Source of the DNA: Amoebidium appalachense
Taxonomy: Eukaryota > Ichthyosporea
Assembly: GCA_963693365.1 (NCBI GenBank)
Contig: CAVNZM010000002.1
Coordinates: 620,001-684,000, forward strand
Reading direction: 5' to 3'
Length of the DNA stretch: 64,000 bases
Below, in pieces: positions 37,356 to 59,699 of this stretch. The notes beneath the pieces are model-generated. The model was not told the origin of the DNA and did not search any database. It saw only the letters and a list, made by a program, of their open reading frames with translations. Numbering within the stretch: the first letter of the stretch is position 1; each line of letters begins with the position of its first letter. The translations under genes were made by a program, and so were the position numbers.

Positions 37356-37911
37356 TTTATGACGGTATGCGGTGCACCCTGGCCACTGCCGCCGACGGTG
37401 ACACTGCAGCTGGCTCCCCGTGGTGCGTGACGTCACACGACCTGCGCGCCGCCGTCGATCGGGATCCCGAGGTGAGTCCCAAGCAAAGATTCTCTTCTTT
37501 ACACTGATAGCTGTGGTTTCCTCATAAAACCCGCATATAATATGCAATCATTCCAAATGTTTTTCCATCGTTCTTACCAACTTATTTTTACCAGACCGAG
37601 TGTGGACCAGTGTGGGCCGCATCTTCGGCGCGGCGAGCTGCCTCGCGTGCGCCGCCGCTGATCATGACCCGCAGGCTGGTCGACAGGTGTGTGTGTAACA
37701 CCTACAACTATGTTGTAGGTCTTCTGATTGGCTAATGGATTTCGGGTGCTAAAACTATCTACAATTCACCCTCATACTCACAATACATAGCCCCTCGTAT
37801 GTACCATCCTGTTACTATCCTATTTTCAGTTCATTTCTCCACTGGACCACGTCGCGGTTGTGTGTACGGCACGACCACTGTTTTTGGACGGGAAGCTCCC
37901 ATCTGCGGTGA
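37356..37911 (+). CDS. Candidate 3-exon gene of unknown function
   Basis: A frame containing YDGMRCTLATAADGDTAAGS ends at a strong donor (GAG/gtgagtcc, 37471). The next exon follows tttttaccag (37595-37688, phase 0 to phase 2: TECGPVWAASSARRAASRAP...TRRLVD) and the third follows ctattttcag (starts about 37831, phase matches) reading SFLHWTTSRLCVRHDHCFW and stopping at TGA about 37910. Two small introns with good consensus and consistent phases support it. CVRHDHCFW recalls part of a DHHC acyltransferase motif, but the rest of that domain is absent, so I do not assign it. The start codon is uncertain. Confidence 0.4.
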
Positions 37912-38473
37912 CGTCACTGGTGTGTGACCAGCAGATCAAAGTTAATTGGACAATGGACCTGATGTTACCCCGGGAATACCCACATGGATGATAATAAGCG
38001 AATAGGAACGGGTGCTATGCATTGATTTCTAATGTTGGTCTATTCCACTAGATCAGAGGAATGCAAGGTTGACCAATGGATGCGGACTATCCTTGCTCCT
38101 CTTTGCCGGCCTCCATTTGATGTCATGTATATAATGTAGGCAGCCGTGCGGAGGGAGCGAGTTGTGGCGGGAAGACGGTAGATGGGTCGTCGGCATTGTT
38201 TGCGTAGTACACGTGCTTCACTTGCCATACCGCCGACTCCAAGCTTACATTCTTTGATACGCTTATGCTATTGTTGGCTGCACACATACTAGTACCGTGT
38301 GACCTTTTTAAGCACATCGGCTCATACACCAACCTATCGCATTACAGGTGCTTCTTTGCAGCGGTAGGACAGTGACCACCTGTGTGTGGACGTGTGATCG
38401 TTTTTTATGATTCTTTGCAGTCAACCAAACGGTTTTAACTTATTGATAGTGCTAGTGCGCAAAACTAGTCAAC

Positions 38474-39685
38474 ATGTGTGCCAGCCCAATTTACGCATTT
38501 GTCCAAAACCCCACCCGCCCACACAACGTTACCGGACCCATGGCGACCCACATGCAGACAGACAGGCAAATGTTCCGCCCGCCCCCTCTCAGCGTCCCAC
38601 CAGTGACCTTCCTTCACACGCCCAGCTCACACCCATACACACCAACCACCCCCGTTGCACCAAGTATGAATGACGCCGTCTCCGCCAGCCTCTATGGGGT
38701 GTGGCTTGCCCTCGCCATACACACAGATACATTTGATTTTTCACTCGAAGTTGAGAGTGCACCCAACATCCAAGACAGTAACTATCTTCCCAAGCCGTTT
38801 AGCCCCTGTGTAAACAACAGTACCCCACATCTCGGCGATTCCAAGTCCCAGCCGGACCTTCTTAACCCCGCGTCTCAATACAGCGGCACGTTTGACATTT
38901 CACTCAGCGCATTTCCACAGTGGGAGATGGACCCACCAGAGGCACAAGTGCATTCAGCTTTGCCGTTTAGCCGCGCACACTCCCTGCCCGACCTTGACCA
39001 TTTGCAGCTGGATGCGTTTAATCCGGATAACGCTGGCGGCTACCCCCAGACACACCGCAGCATGTCTGAGCCTCAGATTCCCCTGTCTGCAAACGGTGTC
39101 CTCCCCTCGCCACCACTCACCCCCCACGAAAACATTCCGCACCGTATGCATGGCACCAATGTGACGAGACTATTCACGACGTCGTCACCCCCCAGTGTGC
39201 CCTCACATGCACAAGCACAGTGCCACGTACCTGCCACTGTGTCGCCACGGTTCGAGCAAACACACCTCAAGCAGCCCATGGCCCAACCACCACTATCCTC
39301 CGACAGGGCACCCATGCAGCGCAAGAACTCGCAACCCACCAGGAGCGCTGTATCTTCGGAGAGGGAGGACCGTGTTGGCACCACAAGGACAAATAAGCGC
39401 GTGTCTTCACGCATCCGCAGGCGCCGTACGGAGCTGAGACGCAAGCACGCATGCCCGTGGGAAAACTGCGGGAAAAGGTACGAGGCGTGGAGGTCCCTTC
39501 AGCACCACGTGCACACCGCACATGGCGTGCGTGTTTCACGTCCTGATTTCGATCTCCTCTTCTCCGATCTGTGTGCCGAGCCTGATGCCGATAAGAGGGA
39601 TCGGATGATACAGCGCCTGCCCTGCGAGAGATTTGCAAAGCCGATGCCGATACTTCCTGCACCCAGCAGCCCTACTAGTGATTGA
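38474..39685 (+). CDS. Single C2H2 zinc-finger protein with 14-3-3-type phospho-motifs, intronless, 403 aa
   Basis: Probable DNA-binding regulator. A long low-complexity, Ser/Pro/His-rich N-terminal region is followed by a basic stretch (KRVSSRIRRRRTELRRK) and one classical finger, CPWENCGKRY...HHVHTAH (about residues 325-350, C-x4-C-x12-H-x4-H). Three segments fit the R-x-x-S-x-P 14-3-3 consensus: RAHSLP (about 167), RSMSEP (about 195) and RKNSQP (about 283). The first two are reminiscent of regulators whose nuclear entry is controlled by phosphorylation. The basic patch could be the nuclear localisation signal. ATG 38474 is the first in frame; an internal ATG at about 38540 is an alternative. 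Composition and GC-rich third positions support coding. Only one finger, so DNA recognition would need dimerisation or partners. Confidence 0.75.
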   Translation: MCASPIYAFVQNPTRPHNVTGPMATHMQTDRQMFRPPPLSVPPVTFLHTPSSHPYTPTTPVAPSMNDAVSASLYGVWLALAIHTDTFDFSLEVESAPNIQDSNYLPKPFSPCVNNSTPHLGDSKSQPDLLNPASQYSGTFDISLSAFPQWEMDPPEAQVHSALPFSRAHSLPDLDHLQLDAFNPDNAGGYPQTHRSMSEPQIPLSANGVLPSPPLTPHENIPHRMHGTNVTRLFTTSSPPSVPSHAQAQCHVPATVSPRFEQTHLKQPMAQPPLSSDRAPMQRKNSQPTRSAVSSEREDRVGTTRTNKRVSSRIRRRRTELRRKHACPWENCGKRYEAWRSLQHHVHTAHGVRVSRPDFDLLFSDLCAEPDADKRDRMIQRLPCERFAKPMPILPAPSSPTSD

Positions 39686-39699
39686 CAGAGCCTTAACTG

Positions 39700-39959
39700 T
39701 TGAAGTTTTTTAGTTTCATATTAGTATTCGATTTTCGAAAATGTCTGCATTGTGTGAGGAAGATGTTGAAAAAGAGTATTTGAAACGCTCGGGAACTTCG
39801 AGGTCAATTGTTTTGCGAATTTAGATGTAGAAGTGTGCCGAGGGACGCATACAAGTTGATATATAGAAAAGTATGTCTATATGCAGAAGAGATCATCATG
39901 AAGTTGCTCTGTGAGTTTTGTATGCAGACTGTAGTCGCTATTGTGGTTGGGAGCCTGGG

Positions 39960-39998
<39 letters not shown>

Positions 39999-40242
39999 TG
40001 CGATGTGCACCACCAAGACACAGAGTTTCGGATGGTGGTATAATCGGATTTTGCATTATAAAAGACCACGTGTACATGTAAATGTATCGATAGAATTTCG
40101 GTGGCAGTTCAGCCCAGGTCGATTGTAAAAAAGAAAGGTAGAAATGCAGTGTTTGTAATGAAAAAAACTGTCCAAAGCATAATCATTTGTGTGTAGGTCA
40201 CCATACTCTGCCAGTCTTTTGCAACATGGTGACCGATGAACG

Positions 40243-40278
<36 letters not shown>

Positions 40279-40482
40279 CCCTGGGGGTATCTCAGTTCAA
40301 GTTGGTGCTAGTGGTGGTGCTTGTGTTGTCTGAGTGTGGGTATGGTGTGGGTGGGTGGGTGGGCTTGTGGATGGATGGTAGTCTTTCTGTTTGTGTGGGG
40401 TAGGTAAGGGAAGGTAAATGTGGTTGTACATGTCAGAGAGAAGGGGGGGCGGGGGGAGGGGGGGTTCAGACTCACCACCATC

Positions 40483-40518
<36 letters not shown>

Positions 40519-41244
40519 AACCCCATCTCACCCATCTGGACCACCACCACCAAACAAACAGTCACATTGTCCCAGAATTAATTAGGTTTAGTTGGGTACA
40601 TATGTGGCTACCCGAAGGGCACGGAAGTTCCCCCCCCCTCCCCCCCCCCCCCCCCCCCCCACCCACCCACACACACACCACCACCACCACCACCACCACC
40701 ATCACCACCATCACCACCACAACACACACACAACACACACGTGACACACACACACACACACACACGCACACACGCACGCACACACACACACACACACACA
40801 GACACACACACACAAACACACACACATGCACACACACACACACACACCCGAACCGGACATTTTTTCTTTCTGGGCCAGGTTCATACATACTGTACTGTCA
40901 GTGGTAGGGTAACCGCGTTCACTTGGTTTATCCGCACTATGATGGATCTCAAAGGTTAAACCCGGCCGCTTTTAGACACAGAATGGGCGATTAAGAAGGC
41001 TCCCCAACAAGGGGCGGGGCAGGGAGGGATGGGACGGGGGGGGGGGGGGGGAGGGGGGTGACAGGGGGAGGGGAGGGGGGGGGGGGGGGCTAGGGGGACA
41101 GACACATCTGAGTCAACAGACCAACCAATCATCGAGTTATACCCAATTAGCCAAGATATGCACGTGACTGTTCAGGCAGCAATACCAGAGCAGCAGATTA
41201 GGTCACATCGGGTCACAAGTTCAACGCTAGTGTTCACCTCCCCG

Positions 41245-41281
<37 letters not shown>

Positions 41282-41318
41282 CCCCCCCCCCCCCCCCCCC
41301 CCCGGCGCTCCGGGGCCT

Positions 41319-41359
<41 letters not shown>

Positions 41360-41639
41360 CTCTACCATGCTCTCCTACAGCCCTATCCCCCTTCCATATC
41401 ACCGCACTTGGCACCTATGTGAGTATTAATCCCACTGGCCCTTCGACACGCACTCACATGATCGTTCCACCATGTCCGTGGTACGAACACAATAAATTGT
41501 AGGTTTGGGTAGCAACATTTTGATTGGGCGAATATTCACCCAGAGACGGCCGTGAGAGGCAACCAAGCTAGTTGACAAAAACGATCTGATTCACAGACAA
41601 AATGGAACACAAATTCTACAGTAATTAGTGGTGCCGAAA

Positions 41640-41640
<1 letters not shown>
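39700..41640. other. Intergenic with poly(G), poly(C), (CA)n and C...A tracts
   Basis: Poly(G) 39961-39997, (GT)n 40246-40276, poly(C) 40486-40516, CA-rich 40671-40848, G runs 41037-41090, poly(C) 41246-41303 followed by a 21-bp link and poly(A) 41321-41357. No supported gene. Confidence 0.75.
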
Positions 41641-42300
<660 letters not shown>

Positions 42301-42740
42301 CTCAGACTCTGCGTGTGTCTGCTTGTCTTTGTGTGCGTGTGTATGTTGTATGCCACGGTGTGCGCGTGTGTGTTATGTGTGTGTTGCGGGTGCAAATCAC
42401 GTACTGCTACGTATTCTTTTCGTTCAAAAACGTTACCCCGTGCTCTTTCTTTCTGCACGTGCGTGCGTGTCGTGGGCACGCACAAGTCCAGAGCCCAACC
42501 AAGGCGCAGCCCAGCCTGCCAGCCAGGCCAAACGAGGGCACGCCAAAAGCTTGCCAGAAGAGAGCCGGCAAATTGGCTCACTGTTAGAAACTATGCTGAT
42601 TGGTCTTTTGGCCTTACTAAAAATGTCAATGTTTGTTAAATTTTAACATTCTCCATACTACATAGACACAGTGTCATGCCGCCAAAAGTTTGTCTTGCCA
42701 GATGATTGAACAACTCTTCCGTAAGAGAGCTTTCCGCAAG

Positions 42741-42748
42741 TATAAGAG
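42741..42748 (+). promoter_or_regulatory. TATA box of the H15/coiled-coil gene
   Basis: tataagag 109 bp before the ATG at 42850, with a TGATTGG (CCAAT-type) box about 145 bp upstream (near 42597). A pyrimidine-rich leader (tctctctctctctt) precedes the start codon. Confidence 0.6.
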
Positions 42749-42849
42749 CCCGCACACTCACAAATCAGGTCCACTCAGTCAAGTTTCGTTCTAAGCGTAA
42801 ACACTTCTAGTTTTTCTTAATTCTCTCTCTCTCTCTTCCAACACTCACC

Positions 42850-44055
42850 ATGGCAAACCCTAGACGCCACTACGACCGTCTCACCCTTTCAGCCCTCCAT
42901 GTTCTCTCCCATGACCGCAGCCATGCTGTGAAGGGCATCCACCCCGCCACCCTTCGCCACTACCTCACCACCCACTATGCAGACTCCTTGGGTCTGCGCT
43001 GGGCTGTGTCTGTTGCGCGCCAACTTCGTCAACTCGAGACCAAGGGAGATGTGTTGGTGGTTGGCAGCGGGGCAGGAAAACGCTACCGCCTTTCTCCTTC
43101 CACCCGTCGCCATCTCAACCGCACACCCCTCAACATCACTACCCCATCTACCCCCAAATTCTCTCCCAAGCGCACCTCTGTACCGACCACCCCGTGCCGT
43201 GCTTCGTCCTCGACACGCAACAGCACAAGCACGGCACTCAAGGCCACCACTGGGCGCGTGCACGTTTTGGAGCAGCAACGTAGGGAGGCTGTGGCACGGG
43301 CCCGTGACTCGGCCCGTGAGTTGAGCTTTCTGAGGCAAGAGCACAACACCCTCCTGGCCCGCCTAGCTGATCACACAACCCCCACCACCACACAGCCCAC
43401 CTCGGCAGACACAGGGGTTGAAGACAGTGCCCTGGAATTTGATGACGTCAACCCCCCCACCCCCATGGCCCCTTCTACGTGTGGGGGGTGTGCAGACGCA
43501 GAGGGGAGGGTGGGGGAGGCACGTGCCGAGCTCGAGAAGGTGCAGGAAGAGCTGCACATGGCTGTAGCACGTGCACAGACGGCAGAGGAGAAGTTGGCTG
43601 CCTGCCAGGCCGAGTTGGAAGCATCCAGAACAGCACTTGCGCAAACAGAGGTCAGGGTGGGGGCTGTCGAGGCAGAGAGGGACACGTTGGCGGGACGTCT
43701 TCGTGACGTCAGCATGCAGCTTGATGACGTCACAGGCAGGGAGGCGGCACAGAGGCTGGCGGCAGACGCGGCACGGGCCCACGTGGTCGGGGTGTTGGGG
43801 GTGTTTGGGCGCCTGCAGGACGCCGCAAATTTGCTTGGTGGCACCCCCCTGCCACCTTCAATTATCGCACAGAGCCCCACCCCGATGGAAATTCAGGTGG
43901 AGGCGCAGGCTGGGGACGATGAGGGTAGACCCCCCTCCCCGAGCAGTGTTTTGATTGGTTTGTCCTCGGTGTGTCGCAGCCAATCAGTCTTGTCCGATGG
44001 TCCCGTGCCTTTTCTGACCCGAAAGTCCACTGAGGTGATTCTGAGCGATGAATAA
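42850..44055 (+). CDS. Linker-histone (H15)-like winged-helix domain fused to a coiled coil, intronless, 401 aa
   Basis: Residues about 10-85 (LSALHVLSHDRSHAVKGIHP ... VARQLRQLETKGDVLVVGSG, then AGKRYRLS) follow the linker-histone globular domain: three helices, then the beta-wing with the G-x-G-A-x-x-x-[YF]-x-L pattern. A basic Ser/Thr/Pro segment (KRTSVPTTPCR...) follows, then an acidic linker and long Ala/Glu/Gln-rich heptad stretches (about 135-175 and 215-315: EARAELEKVQEELHMAVARA and similar) predicted to form a coiled coil. The C-terminus is short and acidic. Canonical H1 has a Lys-rich tail instead, so this is a chromatin protein of a different architecture. Start fixed by the TATA box and by the first ATG (caccATGG). 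Intronless and GC-rich in third positions. Role inferred: chromatin or DNA binding plus oligomerisation. Confidence 0.75.
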   Translation: MANPRRHYDRLTLSALHVLSHDRSHAVKGIHPATLRHYLTTHYADSLGLRWAVSVARQLRQLETKGDVLVVGSGAGKRYRLSPSTRRHLNRTPLNITTPSTPKFSPKRTSVPTTPCRASSSTRNSTSTALKATTGRVHVLEQQRREAVARARDSARELSFLRQEHNTLLARLADHTTPTTTQPTSADTGVEDSALEFDDVNPPTPMAPSTCGGCADAEGRVGEARAELEKVQEELHMAVARAQTAEEKLAACQAELEASRTALAQTEVRVGAVEAERDTLAGRLRDVSMQLDDVTGREAAQRLAADAARAHVVGVLGVFGRLQDAANLLGGTPLPPSIIAQSPTPMEIQVEAQAGDDEGRPPSPSSVLIGLSSVCRSQSVLSDGPVPFLTRKSTEVILSDE

Positions 44056-45127
44056 TTGGTTTGTGCTGCAACTTTATGGGGGTTAAAGGTGTGCATGATC
44101 CAACTAGGGTGGCTGTGTTGCTGCGTTTTTTTTAAAGAAATAACGTTTTTGAAGTTTTTCCTTGTTATTGCCCTTTCTATCGCCATTTGGTTGCTGATTG
44201 GTGGCTAAATTTAGTAGCTCGCGCTCGTGCTTACATCTTGTGCATGCTTTGATACCCACATAGGTTTGATGTGTTTCTACTTTTTTTTGTCCCAACTAAC
44301 TATTATGGGAGCATGTTTCATTGACTGAAACTGACTGTTGTACATAACTTAATAAATTTATGAAACTTGCAAACCCATTCGATCTGGAAACAAACAAGTT
44401 TTTCTTGTGGGTGGAGCGTGGGGAGGGGAGAATGGGGGGAGGGGGGGGGGGGGGGGGGGGGGGGGAAGGGAGGAGGAGTGATGAAGAGAGGGATATGACA
44501 AAGGTACAGTAGAGACACGGGGGGGGGGGGGGGGGGGGGGCAGGGCCCAGGGAGGGTGAGGGGGGGGGGAGGGGGGGGGGGGGGGGGGGGGGGGGGACAA
44601 AGAGAGGGATGCAGACAACGACAGAGGAATACAAGTACGTAAACTTGGCCCCTCCCTCCCCCGCCTCCCCCCTCCCCCCCCCACCTCCCCCCCCCCCCCC
44701 CCCCCCCCCCCCCACCCCACACACACACACACCACCGCCACCACCACCACCACCACCACCACCACCAACAACTAGAATTGTAGAGACCATCACGCAGTCA
44801 CGTAGAAATCATTACCAAGTGTATGTTCCAAAAAGAGTGTGCACCAGACACTATTGTATTAGCATGTATCTGTGATAGGCCACACCCCATACACCCACAC
44901 CCACATACCATACGGAGACACGAAACATTCGGAGACACGAAACATTCAGCGACTCCCTGCATAATATACACGCAAACACATTGCATGCACAAAATGTTAC
45001 ACAGGCGCCCGTGGGCGCATGCGCGCACACACAAACTAAAAAGGCACACACGCCCACATGCATGCATGCAAGCACACACGCACGCAAGCATGCAAGCACG
45101 CACACACGCACACACGCACGTGCGCAC

Positions 45128-45196
<69 letters not shown>

Positions 45197-45440
45197 CTGC
45201 ACAGGAATAAATGGTGCATATTACGCACCAACACATGACCTGTAGCGCACACCCACAAATGAACACACACACACGATAGAGCCAAAAGAAAGAGACGCTT
45301 AAAGGAAGAGGCCATGCTGTTCTTTTATTGTCAGTAACCTTTAAGGTTAATGACATTTGATTTCTAAGGTACGACGGCCTAACTTATGGCCGCATTCGGT
45401 GTATCATATCATAAGAATAAAAACTATTAGTAGCCAAGTA
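44056..45440. other. Intergenic with G/C tracts and (CA)n arrays
   Basis: Poly(G) 44439-44465, 44519-44540, 44560-44595; poly(C) 44683-44713; CA-rich 45026-45194. No exon supported. Confidence 0.75.
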
Positions 45441-45626
45441 GTATGAAACTTCCCTGCTTTCACCAACCCAGCTTGGGGTCTATATGCATGTACAGGCCTG
45501 TCCATATATACTTGGTTTTCTATTTTTCATTTGGTTTGGGAGGTGTGTCTGTACGTCCATGTGTTTGTGTGTGTGTGTGGGTGGGTGGGTGGGTGGGTGG
45601 AGGGGGAGGGGAGGGGGGGGGGGTTT

Positions 45627-46045
45627 GAATGCGGAACACAGTACGAAGTACGCATACACGATGAGAAGCATGGTGCAGGACACATGCAAAGGCAAACATT
45701 CAAGTATGCAGCATCAGCCATGCGCACAGTATGCGTCATAAGCAGAGCCCATCCTCAGGGAGGGCCCAAGTCATCAATTGCGTCTGAGTTTCGACCCCTT
45801 AGCCCGCGTATATACGACGCTCCAACTCAGACAGCAGCATCAACTGAACTTGGGTGGGTCAACCCGTCTTGATCAAAGACGAGCAGGGTTGCTTATGCAA
45901 GCAAGGTGAGCAAAACGGTGAAGATGTATGTGCAAACTAATGCAGTGCAGCGACAAACGCGTATGTGCTTACAGATGCACGACACAGAGCAACCATGCCC
46001 GGTTGCATGGAAGTAAAGATGTCTCCACACAGTGGTCTGTCCTGA
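45627..46045 (-). mobile_element. Full-length copy of the poly(C)-ended element
   Basis: Reverse-complement match of 25003-25420 over the whole length; its poly(C) end appears here as G at 45601-45626. The 5' boundary gtctccacacagtggtc at about 46020-46038 corresponds to the start of the copy at 25003. Confidence 0.8.
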
Positions 46046-46069
46046 AAGGACACCTCTGAAAGAAGACAG

Positions 46070-46470
46070 GGGGGGTTTGAATGCGGAACACAGTACGAAG
46101 TACGCATACACGATGAGAAGCATGGTGCAGGACACATGCAAAGGCAAACATTCAAGTATGCAGCATCAGCCATGCGCACAGTATGCGTCATAAGCAGAGC
46201 CCATCCTCAGGGAGGGCCCAAGTCATCAATTGCGTCTGAGTTTCGACCCCTTAGCCCGCGTATATACGACGCTCCAACTCAGACAGCAGCATCAACTGAA
46301 CTTGGGTGGGTCAACCCGTCTTGATCAAAGACGAGCAGGGTTGCTTATGCAAGCAAGGTGAGCAAAACGGTGAAGATGTATGTGCAAACTAATGCAGTGC
46401 AGCGACAAACGCGTATGTGCTTACAGATGCACGACACAGAGCAACCATGCCCGGTTGCATGGAAGTAAGG
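46070..46470 (-). mobile_element. Second, tandem copy of the poly(C)-ended element
   Basis: Near-identical to the previous copy and in the same direction, with a short C7 end (gggggg at 46069-46075) sitting about 30 bp from the 5' end of the neighbouring copy. Its own 5' end breaks off at catggaagtaag, slightly shorter than the other full copies. Confidence 0.8.
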
Positions 46471-46557
46471 GGGCTCTTGCAGGAAAGAACGAAAAAACAT
46501 CCGCTAGCATGCGAATATTTTATAAAGAGGTTGGAACTGGGGTATTGACGTGTGGCA

Positions 46558-46708
46558 ATGTGTGTGTGTGTGCATGTTTGCGTGTGTGACAACCTTGTGC
46601 GTGTGTGTATGTGTGTGTGTGTGCGCGGTCTGTGTATTTGCGTGGGTGGGTGGGTGTACGCGTGCGCGTGTGCGTGCGTTGTGTGTGTGTGTGTGTGTGT
46701 GTGTGTGT
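46558..46708. repeat. GT-rich array
   Basis: Interrupted GT/GC repeat; the frames through it are repeat translations. Confidence 0.95.
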
Positions 46709-47023
46709 CATCTGTATACATGTCAAAGTGTTGGTGCACACGTGTATGCTTGTGTGCTCTGCCTACGTCTTTGTGTGGTCCTTTAACCCAACACATGCCC
46801 ATGGCAGCAGGTATGGGATACTATTATATACATATTAAAGCACCGCCATTGACTGGGTTTAAAGAATATTCTGAACCAATGCTGCATCTAAAAATAGCCG
46901 CAAATAGGCACACATGCATTGATCCTTCCCACATGGTCTCCATGGAAACGTTAAAGTGCAAAGTGATTGGCTCAAAGGTAACTGCCGCATCTGATAGGCT
47001 ATCTTCATTGGCTAATCTAGATC

Positions 47024-52411
<5,388 letters not shown>

Positions 52412-52569
52412 GCTGGCGGTGGTGGCTTCCGGGACCTTTTGTATGGTGCCTACGGCGAGCAAGGCCTCCCCAACACCTACTGAGCAACTGCAAGATGGCC
52501 CTGGCTCAGCTCTGAGTCAGCTGCAGGCTGGCTGGCTAGCCTGGCCACTGCGGTCGAGCCCGCAATTTA

Positions 52570-52580
52570 TTTTCCAATCA
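52570..52580 (-). promoter_or_regulatory. CCAAT-type box upstream of the ADC-lyase gene
   Basis: tgattgg on the minus strand (ccaatca on +, about 52574-52580), about 165 bp before ATG 52411, with cattggtgg about 35 bp further upstream. No TATA box seen. Confidence 0.4.
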
Positions 52581-52619
52581 TAACCAAGGAATAGAATTTG
52601 GCGCCTAGATCCACCAATG

Positions 52620-53398
52620 AAACTAGACACTCCTCCTGAGCTCTCAGAGGCTCTGGGCTGTTCAGAGGGCCGTGCTCCGAGGCCTGAACAGGCTCCGATA
52701 GACCGTGTTCAACTGTTCTAAGCGTTTTTGCGTGCTGTGTGTGTGTGTGATGTCTGTGTGGTGTGTGCGTTTGTATGTGCGTGCACGCGCGCGTGTGTAC
52801 GTGTCACAGTTTAAGGGATTAGAAGGGCGGGGCAAGGGGAGAGAGGACACGGTGGGAGGAGGACAGTTCGGATTCCCGGAACGAGAGCCCGGAGTACGCG
52901 TACTCAGGCGGGGAGGGAAGGAGGGGGGAAGGGGGGAGGGGGAGGAAGGGGGGGGGGATCCCCTTTGTGCAGGTCCAAAAAACATGAACAAAAGACAGAT
53001 AAGGTGCTATGAACACGGTTTAACTTGCTGTTTTTATTTCTCGTTGCCCCGTACAATCCTTGATTATTATGTGTTGTTTTATACTTTTGGTGTTTTTGTA
53101 TCTAAACGAGCCAGGAAGAAGTAAACAACGACTGCTATACAGCCTACGGATACACTTTGGCTTTTGAGCAACTTATATGAAGAATATTTCAAATGGTATT
53201 ATCATAAAGGCCCATAATTCGGAAGAATGGTTCAAATATGCATGACTAATCACTCAACCAGAGAAATAGCTCGACTATGACTAATATGTATACAATCCCT
53301 ACGGGGCCGCGAGCTCGAGTCATAAAAGTATCTGCACAGAGTTGTGTCCCCCCCCCCCCCCCCCCCCATCCCCCCCCCGGATCCACGTAAAAAGAGCT

Positions 53399-53451
<53 letters not shown>

Positions 53452-53890
53452 GGACACGGTATCCCTGTAAGATTACATACACTTCTGTTTGCACTTCTCG
53501 AGATGTAGCGAGTCGCAAACTATCATTCGTTTGGTATTATTCGAGCACAATAACACTATCATCCACACATGTGAAACCGACTGCATCCCTCTACAAACAC
53601 AGCCATAGCATTCAGACACAGCCACGTGCACGTGTGTGTTAATATACTTTCCCACAGTGAAGGAATGCCAACAAACACTTGTAGAACATTCTAGTGATGT
53701 GCTTAAGAGCTCACACATCAAAAACCTTCTCTCTAACATGTTTACCCTCTCTCCTCCCCCTTCTTGCCCCTCCTCAACACCCCCACCACCCTTCTCAGCT
53801 TTGCTTCCACGCAACACACACATGAATGTACTCTAAGATCTTGTCACTAACGAATTGTTACATTAAGCCCGTTCACCAAACTATCACCAA
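52620..53890. other. Intergenic between the ADC-lyase and cyclin genes
   Basis: GT/GC-rich stretch 52736-52805, G-rich 52915-52960, poly(C) 53347-53377, (CA)25 53400-53450; the rest is AT-moderate, probably including the cyclin 3' UTR. No gene supported. Confidence 0.65.
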
Positions 53891-53896
53891 ACAGGA

Positions 53897-59695
<5,799 letters not shown>

Positions 59696-59699
59696 GGCA

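Noticed and set aside
37831-37911. DHHC palmitoyltransferase from CVRHDHCFW
   Set aside because: Only a partial match; no second zinc half-site or transmembrane segments nearby.
45480-46324. Repeated ~70-85 codon frames shared by 25.3, 26.0, 45.6 and 46.1 kb
   Set aside because: They arise from the dispersed poly(C)-ended element. Copies are read on both strands and substitutions do not preserve one frame, so I treat the element as non-coding.
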